A DNA stretch of 10,158 bases from Chromera velia (lineage: Eukaryota; Sar; Chromeraceae). Under the pieces are notes generated by a model that did not search any database, had not been told where the DNA came from, and worked only from the letters and a program-made list of their open reading frames with translations. Position numbers and translations under genes: made by a program. Positions within the stretch are counted from its first letter, which is position 1, and each line of letters opens with the position of its first letter. The stretch covers positions 40,674-50,831 of the forward strand of contig JAHBMJ010000306.1 in the NCBI GenBank assembly GCA_018398765.1, written 5' to 3'. Below, piece by piece: positions 1 through 7,413 of this stretch.

Positions 1-39
1 GATTTCTCAACCCAATAATCACGTGCCCCTCCCCTGCAG
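1..39 (+). other. 3' end of an upstream intron
   Basis: A C/T-rich stretch ends in CTGCAG at 34-39, a good 3' splice site. The reading frame that continues through the PAN-like domain downstream is open from this point, so the gene must have at least one more exon upstream of the window. Confidence 0.6.
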
Positions 40-616
40 GGTCGACTGCCGGGTATCCCGGCGCATCTGTTCTTCCATGGTCTTTCGACTCCCGTCTTCA
101 GAGGCAGACCGCGGAGTTTGCCTGTAAGGTCACTGCCAAGGTCGTGCCTCCAGCGGGAACAGGGAGCGTCACGAAGAGCCTGAGGTACCTGCGCAGGGAC
201 ATCAAGGTAAAAGTGCAGGACAAAGTGTGCTGGCAACCGGTGAAGATTGCCAGAAGAGAGGTGGAGAGGTACGCTCTTCCGAATGCCCAAACCGAGGAAG
301 CGTGCAGGCAGCAGTGTGCATCAAGTGCGCAGTGTGCAGTCTTTCATTTTGACCCAACGGGGGCGGGGGGGAATCATAAGTGTTTCAAACTACGAAGAAG
401 ACACACGCTGCGCCCGGGGACTGACACCGCCACGCTTTCTGCACACGCCAAGCTGCGGTCCTGCGAGCCTCGCACGGCCTGCGTGGAGTTGAGGCTGTCG
501 AAGAGTGAGTGGATGGCAGGGACCTACTGTCCTTTGACTGATGACCCCAAGTTCAGAGGAGAAGAGGTATATGAGAAGTCTGGATTCACACCGGAGGACT
601 CAGCATTCTTGCTCAA
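40..616 (+). CDS. Exon 1: PAN/Apple-like domain, start of a Cys/Trp module
   Basis: This is an internal exon of a large mosaic protein. It enters in phase 1 after the acceptor at 39 and leaves in phase 2 at the donor caa|GTGAGT. The first ~60 residues are a beta-rich segment of unknown family. A PAN/Apple-like domain follows at about 228-464, with the spacing typical of that family: C-W, then EEACRQQC, a short gap, QCAVFHFD, HKCFKL and a closing RSC. From about 480 (ACVELRLS) a second module begins, with the motif WMAGTYCPL and a tyrosine/leucine-rich continuation that runs into exon 2. PAN domains bind protein or carbohydrate outside the cell, so an extracellular role is inferred. There is no start codon: the first in-frame ATG lies deep inside the exon, and the frame is open to its 5' edge. 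Confidence 0.85.
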
Positions 617-921
617 GTGAGTACATCATCAGCAGCGACTGCACGCACTGGCTTGAGTGATTCAACAGTCGGATGTATGGGAGTCTGTTTATGAATTGTT
701 TCCTGACTCAAATATGTGTCATCACGAAATTGGAAAGACTGCGTGTGGCCTTCTTCTTTGTCCTAGGCAGCATCAGTTTGCTTGAGCAAAGAAAAACCAA
801 GCGTGTGTGTCCACATGACTTTGTTCCTTCCCTTCCTTTCATTTTGCCTCCAGATGACTCGATCTCATCCATCTGTCCTCACTCACTCACTCTCCCCCAA
901 CGCATTCGTGCGTGCGTGCAG
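617..921 (+). other. Intron 1
   Basis: Donor GTGAGT at 617; acceptor at 919-921, preceded by a short GTGC repeat (cgtgcgtgcgtgcag). The 305-bp interior is T/C-rich, contains stops in the frame of the flanking exons, and holds nothing else I can recognise. Joining its edges completes an AAG lysine codon and restores frame. Confidence 0.85.
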
Positions 922-1034
922 GTACTCTTCCGATCGCATCAGGGGACCAAAGGGAGGGCTCAACTGCGATTCCTCCAGACCCTGGGCCATCGTGCAGGCG
1001 TCCCCTGCTCACGACTATGTGGACAAAGAGAATG
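922..1034 (+). CDS. Exon 2: second half of the Cys/Trp module (3' end uncertain)
   Basis: The sequence continues from exon 1 as KYSSDRIRGPKGG, then CDSSRPWAIVQAS and AHDYVDKENG. Together with exon 1 this forms one module whose family I cannot name. Exon 3 must be entered in phase 1, which limits the donors. GTCAGG at 1035 is preferred because +5 is G, as in most introns here, and it gives KENG|RVDLTG. A second in-phase site is GTGACT at 1107. The same frame stays open to 1216 with coding-like third positions and four more cysteines, so a longer exon 2 or alternative splicing is possible. The 5' edge is firm; the 3' edge is a choice. Confidence 0.6.
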
Positions 1035-1287
1035 GTCAGGACGCCCCAAGCAGCAGTGCACTGGGGGAAGAGACGAGGAGCGACCTTTGTTTCACCTTGG
1101 AGAGGCGTGACTCTCCGTGGGCGTGCACCTGCAGAGATACAAACAAAAGGCTGCATGGGAAGATCTCCTGCCTGGCTTTTGACAACGCAACCACACCGTC
1201 ATCCTTTTTTACGTTCTGATGCTTGCATATGCTCCCTTCTGTTCATCCGTCCCCCCCTCTCCCTCTCTCTGTCTCTATTGCCTTCAG
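1035..1287 (+). other. Intron 2 (5' boundary uncertain)
   Basis: The acceptor at 1285-1287 follows a strong polypyrimidine tract (about 1252-1284). The first half (1035 to about 1200) keeps an open, cysteine-containing frame continuous with exon 2 and may in fact be exonic. A stop in that frame at 1217-1219 sets the outer limit for the donor. Confidence 0.5.
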
Positions 1288-1562
1288 GTCGCGTGGATCT
1301 GACAGGCAGACTTCTGGCGTGCCTGCCCGCCCCCGACTTCCAGAGACCCCACCGAGGTCCCAGGGCCCCCGTCTCCGCCCTCCTTCTCAACAGTGCAGGG
1401 GGGAGCCCTGTGCAGGATCCTTTGTGGGAAATCGTCCATGCCCCCCAGCAGTGCCCGTCTCCTCTGAAACAGGCGAGTGCGGCGATGCTTGAAGACTCCG
1501 AGAAGAGCAAGAAGGGAGAGTCCGACACTGAGGAAGACAGAGGAGGGGCCACAGCTTCAGAC
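1288..1562 (+). CDS. Exon 3: Pro-rich segment and highly charged linker
   Basis: Enters in phase 1 and leaves in phase 0 at gac|GTCAGT. Of two open frames, I chose the one starting RVDLTGRLLACLPAPDF because its third positions are strongly G/C and it joins both neighbours in phase; the alternative stops at 1490-1492. The first two thirds are rich in Pro, Ala and Leu with scattered Cys. The last ~30 residues are a Glu/Asp/Lys/Ser-rich stretch (EDSEKSKKGESDTEED) that looks like a flexible linker. No domain family recognised. Confidence 0.75.
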
Positions 1563-1588
1563 GTCAGTCAGTCAGTCAGTCAGTCAGT
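1563..1588 (+). repeat. (GTCA)n array starting at the exon 3 donor
   Basis: About six tandem GTCA units begin exactly at the first intron base, so every unit is a potential GTCAGT donor. Only splicing at the first unit keeps a short exon and no extra residues. Use of later units would shift by 4 nt and mostly break frame. Confidence 0.9.
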
Positions 1589-2072
1589 TAGCTTGGCCAA
1601 TTCTGCTCTCTCTTGAGGTTTTGGTTTATCTGTCATTCTGTGCATGCATATGTGCTGCTGCATTCTTTTGGGGGAAGGGGCACGTTCTGCCTTGCTGCCC
1701 TGGGGGGGAGGAAATCCTATCGCTAGCAGTCGTCCTGCAGGCTGTGCTTTGATCAGCTAGACAGACTCGTTGCGTACTCTCTGTTGCACAGAAAAAACAA
1801 CGCAAAAAGAGTGGTGAAGCAAAAGACCATTTGCAAAGTCTTTGCTCTCTTCACTCTCACTCAAAACGCTGCATCCTTTCTTGCTCTCTCCCAACCGTCC
1901 CAACCGCGCGGACGGCTTCTGTCTGTCCGGTCGTGCTTTCACTTTCCAATGCTGATAAAGTAAAACAAATCGGCATCAAGTCACTTCCGCCCGTCCATTT
2001 GTCTGTCTCTTTATTTGTAAAGTATCAGAGAAAGAAAAGATCTCTCAAAGATGTATGTCGCTTTGTTTGCAG
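1563..2072 (+). other. Intron 3
   Basis: A 510-bp intron. Donor GTCAGT lies inside a GTCA tetranucleotide array; the acceptor is tttgcag at 2066-2072. The interior is mixed T/C-rich sequence with stops in all the relevant frames. Nothing gene-like seen. Confidence 0.8.
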
Positions 2073-2157
2073 GTCTGGACGTTCCACGATCCCGACGTCA
2101 CAGAGGCCCCAGGAGTGCCCTCCTTCAACCTTGACCCCTGCGAGTGCTTTCCTGCTT
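2073..2157 (+). CDS. Exon 4: short cysteine-containing segment
   Basis: An 85-nt exon entered in phase 0 and left in phase 1 at ctt|GTCAGT. It reads VWTFHDPDVTEAPG, then a short run ending DPCECFPA. The reading frame stays open past the donor but turns into a basic, A-rich low-complexity tail, and the next exon then joins in the wrong frame. The GTCAGT at 2158 restores the coding-like frame of exon 5, and the same donor sequence is used at 1563 and 5696. Confidence 0.7.
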
Positions 2158-2636
2158 GTCAGTCGGAGTCGGTTCAAGGCACATTCGAAGAGAGGCTAGA
2201 CAGACCGAACAAAAAAAAAAAAGTCCAAGCTCAAAAAAGAGGGGGGCGAGCAGGAGGGAAGGACGCAAAAATGAAAGAACGGAACAAAGAAAAGGTATCA
2301 TTGGCTCTCCGTCCGTCTGTCTTCCCGTAAGTGTCTCAGATTTATTTGTCGGCCTCTCTGCTTTCCTAGACTTGTTTGTCTGTCTCTCGGTCAAGAAAAA
2401 AATACCAGATTGCGCGACAAAGGAAAGAAATGATGAGAGAAACCAGGAAAGCAACAAAGAAGAGAAGAAAAAACGGCCGGGAAAAAAAGGAGGAAAAGAA
2501 TGACGGAAGAGGCAAAAAATGATATTGTGTGTGTATATGTCCATCCCTCGATCTCTCTCTTTTTTCCCCCTCCCCCACCCCCCTCTCTCTGTGTCTTTCT
2601 ATCCATCCCTTTTTCTTTCTTTCCTTCTGCCTGCAG
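2158..2636 (+). other. Intron 4, blocks of purine and pyrimidine
   Basis: A 479-bp intron ending in cctgcag. Inside it, strand composition alternates: purine-rich at about 2195-2295 (with a 12-A run near 2211) and again at about 2395-2515, with pyrimidine-rich blocks near 2300-2390 and 2545-2635. No gene seen; long open frames here come from the biased composition. Confidence 0.75.
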
Positions 2637-2749
2637 CATGGGGGAAGAACAGTCCGGTCGACGAAGAGCAGTTTGACGCCTTCCCTGCTTCAGGACGGAA
2701 CTCTGTGCCTGCAGGAACTGCGAAGCCCCAAGTGATCGCACGAGGGGGG
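2637..2749 (+). CDS. Exon 5: short acidic/Pro-Ala linker
   Basis: Enters in phase 1 (completing a TCA serine codon) and leaves in phase 0. It reads SWGKNSPVDEEQFDAFPAS followed by a Pro/Ala/Gly-rich stretch. Two donors keep phase: GTCGGT at 2750, chosen because it fits the GTNNGT pattern and is identical to the donor of exon 6, and GTGATC at 2732, which would shorten the protein by six residues. No domain recognised. Confidence 0.65.
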
Positions 2750-2777
2750 GTCGGTCGACTTCTCTCTCTGTCTTTCT

Positions 2778-2801
2778 TTCGTTCGTTCGTTCGTTCGTTC
2801 G
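2778..2801 (+). repeat. (TTCG)6 microsatellite
   Basis: Six perfect TTCG units, followed by degenerate TTTG units to about 2826. It lies 27 bp inside intron 5, after a CT-rich stretch. Confidence 0.9.
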
Positions 2802-2881
2802 TTTGTTCTTTCATTGTTTGTTTGTTGCGTGCTTGCTTCGAGATTGGTATTCGTCAGTCGATGTGTCAGAGAAGAACCAAA

Positions 2882-2897
2882 GCAGGCAGGCAGGCAG
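2882..2897 (+). repeat. (GCAG)4 microsatellite
   Basis: Four perfect GCAG units in the middle of intron 5. Each unit contains an AG that could act as a cryptic acceptor, though no polypyrimidine tract lies directly upstream. Confidence 0.85.
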
Positions 2898-3222
2898 GCG
2901 GACACGTCGTGGGGGGTGAGTGATGATCTTTTCTTTCCCTCCATTCGGCTTCGAATGGGTGCGTGCATCTTAGAGTGATGCTATCGTCCTCGTGAGGCAC
3001 CATGCAGAAGTCTGCACCAGGCTGATGGAAGGAAATGCAGTGTCAATCAAACCCTCTGCTGCGCTGCTTCCTCCGGTTGCCTGAATGTCTCTGACATCTG
3101 CCATCCGATCTTTCCCTCTCTTTCTCTTCCCATCTGTGTTTCTTCCTCCTCCGCTTCTGACTTCTCTCTTCTACTTTAATCAACCAACGACTGCCCTTCT
3201 GGTTCGTTCTCTTCTCTCTCAG

Positions 3223-4855
3223 GTTTCCTGCATGTTTTCCTTCCTCCTGACCTCCTTTCCGGACAACGACGAGGACCTCTGCGCAGAGCGATGCCGAGAT
3301 AACGAGGAATGCAACCTCTTCTGGGTTGGCCTGCTGGCCGGAGCGCCGCATTGCCGTCTCTACTCGGAATGCGGGGCTCTGATGTCCGAACTTTCCGAAG
3401 GGGAGGCGAGAACCTCAGGGAACTTATTTGGCCTCCCGAGGCGGCCTGTTTGTCTGATTGCCAACCCCTCTCTTTGCATGAGCACCGTCAAAAGGCGAAA
3501 GCTCTTGACTTCAGTCGAGCCTCCTATCCGATGTCCTGCTGGCTACCGGCAAGTGTGGGCGCAGGTCGACGGCGCTGGATTAGATGGATACGCAAACATC
3601 CCAAGCGTAGAGGGGTGCGCAACAAAGTGCAATGCCCAGGCACAGTGTCAATCTTTTGAGTATTCTCCGTCTGCTCGTCATTGCCAAACCCGACACACAA
3701 CCCGGACCCTAGGCCCCCACACAGACGATAAAACTACGTGCCTAAAAGAAAAGTTCCTCGTCCCCCACTGGCCCTTCAGCCTTCTGGAAGACTCCACTGC
3801 CACCCCTATCGCTCCACCCGAATCCCCACTCCTCCCCATGGGTACTCCCTACGCAAATCATTCGGACGCAGACATGCCGGTCTCGCAGGAGGTGCGCGTT
3901 TCACCGGTGCACCCACACTCACACAACCTTCCCGTAGTCCATCCAGATGAATTGACTGTATTTGAACAGGAGAGAGCACGAGATGCCGCAGAGTCAGAGG
4001 GACGTGTTAGAGTTTCACAAATCCTCCGAGGAGGGGAGTCTGAGTGGACTAACAGCTCCACCTCCACAGAGAGTCTGGCTGGAAATCCGTTGATCGACAC
4101 ACGCAGCGGGAAGAAGACGCAAGTTGTGGTCTCTCTCCATGTATATGGAAGAAGTAGGATTGTCGGACCTGTGACAAACGGAGGGCATGATGTGGTGATT
4201 GAGGGTTCGGGCAATTACCCAGTGGGCGGTTGGTTGTGGATTTTTCAGTCGGGGTGTCAGACACGCAACGGAAAGCCAACCGCCACTCTGCGGTCTTACG
4301 CTTCCGGGCAGAGATTCATCTGGCGTCCCGGGGGTTGGACCTTGGGAACCACCAATCGGTGCAGGGACGGGTCGGGGAAATATCAGTGCGGGTGCAGTGA
4401 TGCTGCTCAGCTGACGATGCACAATCCCGCCAGTTCTAAAGCGAGGAAAGAGGGGTATCTTGACTTCGAGGGTGCATCAGGGAAGTGGCTGAACCCCGAC
4501 CAGTTTAATGTGATGTGGTGGACTGGTGGGCCCAGGCCGGGGTCGCATGGTGCGATGCTTCCCGTCATCTGGCAGGTCGTGGGGGCAAATATTGCGATCT
4601 GGGGAGGAGGGGGGACAGGGTACTTGAGATTCAAGCCTGATGCCAATTCAGTGACGACTGGTGACGCGGTGTCCACCAATGGCGTTGACTCTTTTGAAGT
4701 TCGGCCTGTGACAAGAAACAACCACCCGTTCGCTGTGTGTCTGTACAATAAGAGGTTCAATTCCTTCCTGGCCGGAAGAAACGAGCGTGTGGTCTTCAGA
4801 AAGGAGAACACCCAGTGCAACACAAACGATATGTTCTGGACATTCAGCTATGCAG
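3223..4855 (+). CDS. Exon 6: two PAN-like domains, unrecognised W/G/C-rich domain, two beta-trefoil lobes
   Basis: The largest exon: 1,633 nt, one open frame, in phase 0 and out phase 1 at gcag|GTCGGT. The first segment (about 3223-3470) looks like a PAN/Apple domain, with DLCAERCRDNEECNLFW and HCRLYSECG. A second, clearer one lies at 3532-3741: RCPAGYRQVW, GCATKCNAQAQCQSFEYS, HCQTRHTTRTLG, closing TCL. Then comes a Ser/Pro/His/Glu-rich linker (about 3745-4110) with possible N-glycosylation sites. A Trp/Gly/Cys-rich region follows (about 4114-4580; GGWLWIFQSGC, WRPGGWTLGTTNRC, YQCGCSDAAQL) that I do not recognise. The end carries two beta-trefoil-like lobes: IAIWGGGGTGYLRF...DSFEVRPV and FAVCLYNKRFNSFLAG...FWTFSYAG. 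The third lobe starts exon 7. Confidence 0.9.
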
Positions 4856-5279
4856 GTCGGTTGGGTGGAGGCAACCGCATGCATGCAATCCTTGGCATGC
4901 ATGCATGCATGGAAGGACGGGAGGGGCAAATGAAGAAAGAAAGAACGAAAGGAAGGATAGGTGCATGGACAGACGAACGCCCGAAGGAACGAATAAAAGT
5001 CAGACAGACGTACGGAAGAGCGGAGGAAGGGACCGGGGCAAGCAGAAAAAAAAGAAAGAGGGAAGGAAACTTTCTCTGACAAACTTGCTGTACATGAGGG
5101 AGCTTCTCAGCAAATAAAGTCCTGCAGGCGCTTTTTGCACCGTCCACACATGCATTCATATTCCGCACGCGAATCTGCATGGGGCATTACGTGGCATACA
5201 GACCAACGATGGGGTCCACGTTTGCGTTCACCACTTTCACTTCCATGTGGTGTGTATGTGTGTATATGTGTGTGTGCAG
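4856..5279 (+). other. Intron 6
   Basis: A 424-bp intron between trefoil lobes 2 and 3. The exon 6 frame reads through to 5079, but the read-through is Lys/Arg/Glu low complexity from a purine-rich tract (about 4910-5075). Splicing at 4855/5280 instead gives an exact YAG|DGTVALW join. The acceptor gtgtgtgcag follows a TG-rich stretch. Confidence 0.85.
4877..4911. repeat. GCAT palindromic repeat pair
   Basis: Two self-complementary GCATGCAT arrays (4877-4887 and 4895-4910) are separated by 7 bp. Each can fold on itself and they can pair with each other. They sit 22 bp inside intron 6. Confidence 0.85.
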
Positions 5280-5695
5280 GGGACGGGACCGTCGCTTTGT
5301 GGAACCACGCCACTCAACGGTATTTGATGTCGCATCAGCACATGAAGAGTTGGAGCCTCTCTGGGGTTTTCCCTCAACTGCCTCCTGAGAAGATGAACAA
5401 CTGGGAGAGACTTCGCATCCAGTACCTCGACCCTCCAACAGACGGACGGTTCTCTGCGTGGACTTCCTGGACTCAGTGCTCCGTCCCGTGCGGGAGCGGC
5501 ACGCAGACGCGCACACGCTCGTGTGTCGGGCAGAATGCAGGCGGAAAGGACTGTTCTGAGTTGCCGGAAGCCAGAGGTGTAAAGGATCTGTACAAACAGA
5601 CCCAGTCGTGTTGGGCAGGGGTCTGCAAGAACGAGTGCCTCTTTGAGAGCATTTTGATGGACTGCGAACAGAAATTGATGCTCGGAGTTGGTAAG
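5280..5695 (+). CDS. Exon 7: third trefoil lobe plus TSP1 repeat
   Basis: In phase 1, out phase 0 at aag|GTCAGT. The first ~50 residues complete a beta-trefoil: DGTVALWNHATQRYL, WSLSG, then NNWERLRIQYL, the pattern of a fascin-like/actin-crosslinking-like lobe. A thrombospondin type 1 repeat follows at about 5450-5635 with all the landmarks: WTSWTQCSVPCGSGTQTRTR, CVGQNAGGKDC and QSCWAGVC. The second Trp of the W-x-x-W motif is present, so C-mannosylation is possible; O-fucosylation would need a Ser/Thr in CSVPCG and the residue there is Ser-Val-Pro, so it is not predicted with confidence. A Cys-containing spacer (NECLFESILMDCEQK) ends the exon. GTAAGG at 5691 is also a donor-like site but puts the next exon out of frame. 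Confidence 0.92.
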
Positions 5696-6052
5696 GTCAG
5701 TCAATTAGTCAGTCAGTCCATCAGTGAGTCGTCTCACCCCGTTCGAATGACCCATTGTGGAGGGGCCGCGCATGAAAGGAAAGGGAAATTGCCTTAGCGT
5801 TGCATGCTTCATGGTTGTGTTGTCTGCTTGTTCTCGCGCCCTCTCTCGACTTGTTGGCTTGATCGGTTTTGATTCATCTTGGTGCCCGATGTACGGCTGT
5901 TTGCACCAAGTAACCGAGAGACAGGGTTCTATTGTGTGTCGTGCTGTCAGGAAATGCAGAAGGGCCAATTTCTTCTAAATTGCTGCATCCGTCAAAGAAA
6001 ATTGAGTCTGCGAGTCTGATGGATTTCTTTCTTCTCTCTCTCTCTCTCTCTC

Positions 6053-6084
<32 letters not shown>

Positions 6085-6136
6085 CTCTTAAACCGACTGA
6101 ATGAAAGGATGTTTTCAAATGTTTGACTGAGTGCAG
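5696..6136 (+). other. Intron 7
   Basis: A 441-bp intron. It starts with imperfect GTCAGTC repeats (5696-5728), continues as unremarkable sequence, and has a CT/GT dinucleotide tract before the acceptor gtgcag at 6131-6136. Confidence 0.85.
6033..6084 (+). repeat. (CT)n-(GT)n compound microsatellite
   Basis: About 20 bp of CT repeats run into about 28 bp of GT repeats. It sits some 50-100 bp before the exon 8 acceptor. Intronic UG-rich RNA is a known binding context for some splicing factors, but no such role can be shown here. Confidence 0.9.
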
Positions 6137-6400
6137 ACAATTGAAGAATGCGGGAAGTGCAAATTCAACTACGTCGAGACAATGCGGAGTGATGTGCGGC
6201 CTCTCGGGGAGTCCTTCGCCTGGGGAACGGAAGTGCATGTGTCGTGCAAGTCTGACCGCTTCACGTTGTTAGATTTGAAGAAATCCCCCTCGAGGGATCA
6301 GAGAGTCCCGGACTTTGCGTTGACCTGCCAGGACGGCACCTGGGTGGACAGGCACGGCAGCACTGGATTCGCCAACCACGAGTGCACGGCGTGTGTTCAG
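6137..6400 (+). CDS. Exon 8: sushi/CCP-like domain
   Basis: A phase 0-0 exon, so it could be shuffled or skipped without a frameshift. It reads TIEECGKCKFNYVETMRSDV, then FAWGTEVHVSCKSDRFTLL, then FALTCQDGTWVD and HECTAC. The order C...G-T-x-V-x-V-x-C...L-T-C-x-D-G-x-W...C matches the sushi/complement-control-protein fold, and the phase 0-0 exon covers almost exactly one domain. Sushi domains are extracellular binding modules, and they occur beside TSP1 and PAN domains in alveolate surface proteins. Extra cysteines near the start (ECGKC) and end (CTAC) differ from the canonical four-cysteine pattern. Confidence 0.88.
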
Positions 6401-6687
6401 GTACGTGAATGGTGAATGGGGGGTGGGAGGGTGCCGTTTGTGACCTGAGGAGCATGAAATCGAATCATGCAGCTCATTTATTGTTTGGACGGACGAACAA
6501 AAAAAAACGGATGGCAAGTACTCTCTTTCGTGATGACTGAGTCTCACGTACCCTCGTTTTGTCGTGTACAGATCCTTACTATTCTCTTTTCTGAAACCTT
6601 CTTGTGCTGTCTGGGTAGTATTCTGATGCGTTACGGCTTTCTTTTTTGCGTGCCCGACTGTTTGCCGTTCCTCCCTCCTGCTTTCAG
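6401..6687 (+). other. Intron 8
   Basis: Donor cag|GTACGT, acceptor ctttcag at 6681-6687, 287 bp, T-rich near the 3' end. Nothing else seen. Confidence 0.85.
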
Positions 6688-6976
6688 GCCGGCAAGCGTG
6701 AGCTTTTGACTTTGGCGGAACAAGGCAAAGAGGCACTCTACTTCATGACGAGGATTCCGGTCCAACTGACGGTCCAGCTCTCGCGGTTTGACCCCCACAG
6801 GGTTCACTTCCGGACATCAGACAAGCGTCTGGTGGGAACTCCGCTCACAGTGGGGGGGGGGAGACTGGCCAAAGACTCGTTGTGGTACCTGGACACGACG
6901 GCTTCAAAAGACAGATTCCTCATCGAGAGTGCGGGCATGAATGAGCAGTGTCTGGCAGTCGAGCCGTCGGGATGCG
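6688..6976 (+). CDS. Exon 9: beta-rich, lectin-like region
   Basis: In phase 0, out phase 1 at gcg|GTGGGT. It reads AGKRELLTLAEQGKEALYFM, then VQLTVQLSRFDPHRVHF, a Gly-rich turn (encoded over a 10-G run at 6852-6861), then SLWYLDTTASKDRFLIESAG and NEQCLAVEPSGC. The last part recalls a ricin-B or other trefoil lobe (WYLD...FLIES...QCLAV), but the match is short and I would not assign the family from it. The poly-G run inside an exon is a place to check for sequencing slippage; the frame before and after agrees as given. Confidence 0.8.
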
Positions 6977-7074
6977 GTGGGTCGCTCTCCCCCCCTCTCT
7001 CTCTCTCTCTCTCTTTCTTCTCTTGATTACCTTTTTCTTGTAAAGATTTACTCACTCCCGACTTGCCTTTTCAG
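6977..7074 (+). other. Intron 9, short with a CT tract
   Basis: At 98 bp this is the shortest intron. It is mostly a CCCC/CT tract (6986-7020), then T-rich sequence to ccttttcag at 7066-7074. Confidence 0.75.
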
Positions 7075-7119
7075 ATGGCGTCCATAGATCTTGTGTTGGT
7101 TCTGCAAGCAAACAAAACT
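7075..7119 (+). CDS. Exon 10: 45-nt microexon
   Basis: In phase 1, out phase 1, so skipping it keeps frame. It encodes DGVHRSCVGSASKQN with one cysteine, next to the closing Cys of exon 9. The acceptor is strong (ccttttcag). The donor act|GTGAGG is the site that joins exon 11 in frame; GTCCTT at 7125 would enter exon 11 at a TGA stop. The evidence is splice-site logic, not homology. Confidence 0.6.
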
Positions 7120-7413
7120 GTGAGGTCCTTTTCTTTCTCATGACGTGGACGGAGAACTGTGCTGAGTGTGAGAGGTCGGGAGGGAGCCTCTGTCGGTTTG
7201 CTTCTATGCCTCGCTATACCTCTTTTTTCTTTTCTTTCCCTTTTGTTTGCGTCATTCGTCATGCCTTGGAGAGCCGCGGTGTTCCTTTTCTGTTTTTCGG
7301 GAATTAATTGAGACGCTGCAACGAAGCACTCAGCGCATAGGGATCCATGCGGCCAAATGAAGGAAGCATTTCTCTCTGCACACCATCTAATTTTTGTTTT
7401 TTGTTGGTTGCAG
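7120..7413 (+). other. Intron 10
   Basis: A 294-bp intron ending in ttggttgcag at 7413. T-rich with scattered stops; nothing recognised. Confidence 0.7.

Larger units (their letters stand above)
2750..3222 (+). other. Intron 5
   Basis: A 473-bp intron (491 bp if the donor at 2732 is used). It contains a TTCG array and a GCAG array, then unremarkable sequence and a long C/T tract ending in ctctcag at 3222. The exon 6 frame is open upstream to about 3085, but that part translates as Phe/Leu/Ser-rich low complexity, as expected of a polypyrimidine tract. Confidence 0.8.

Noticed and set aside
887-1552. Minus-strand frames of 89-117 codons
   Set aside because: No domain, and they overlap plus-strand exons and CT-rich intron sequence.
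2158-2330. Exon 4 reading on into a Lys-rich C-terminal tail
   Set aside because: A-rich low complexity with a 12-A run. The GTCAGT donor at 2158 restores the frame of exon 5, and the same donor sequence is used elsewhere in the gene.
2778-2897. Short tandem repeats considered as a CRISPR-like or satellite array
   Set aside because: Units are 4 bp with no spacers; plain intronic microsatellites.
3085-3222. Upstream extension of exon 6 starting at an ATG near 3085, possibly a signal peptide
   Set aside because: The hydrophobic stretch is the polypyrimidine tract before a strong acceptor at 3222, and exon 5 joins in phase. A start of a separate gene here is possible but less likely.
3858-4422. 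Minus-strand open frames opposite exon 6
   Set aside because: They are antisense shadows of a well-supported coding exon and show no recognisable domain.
4856-5079. Exon 6 continuing to a stop at 5077-5079, ending the protein with a basic Lys/Arg tail
   Set aside because: The read-through is purine-rich low complexity, it would cut the trefoil after two lobes, and splicing at 4855/5280 gives an exact in-frame third lobe.
5691-5696. GTAAGG at 5691 as the exon 7 donor
   Set aside because: It puts exon 8 into a frame with an immediate stop; GTCAGT five bases later keeps frame.
5979-6130. Short frames across the CT/GT microsatellite
   Set aside because: They encode only Ser-Leu and Cys-Val repeats from dinucleotide tracts.
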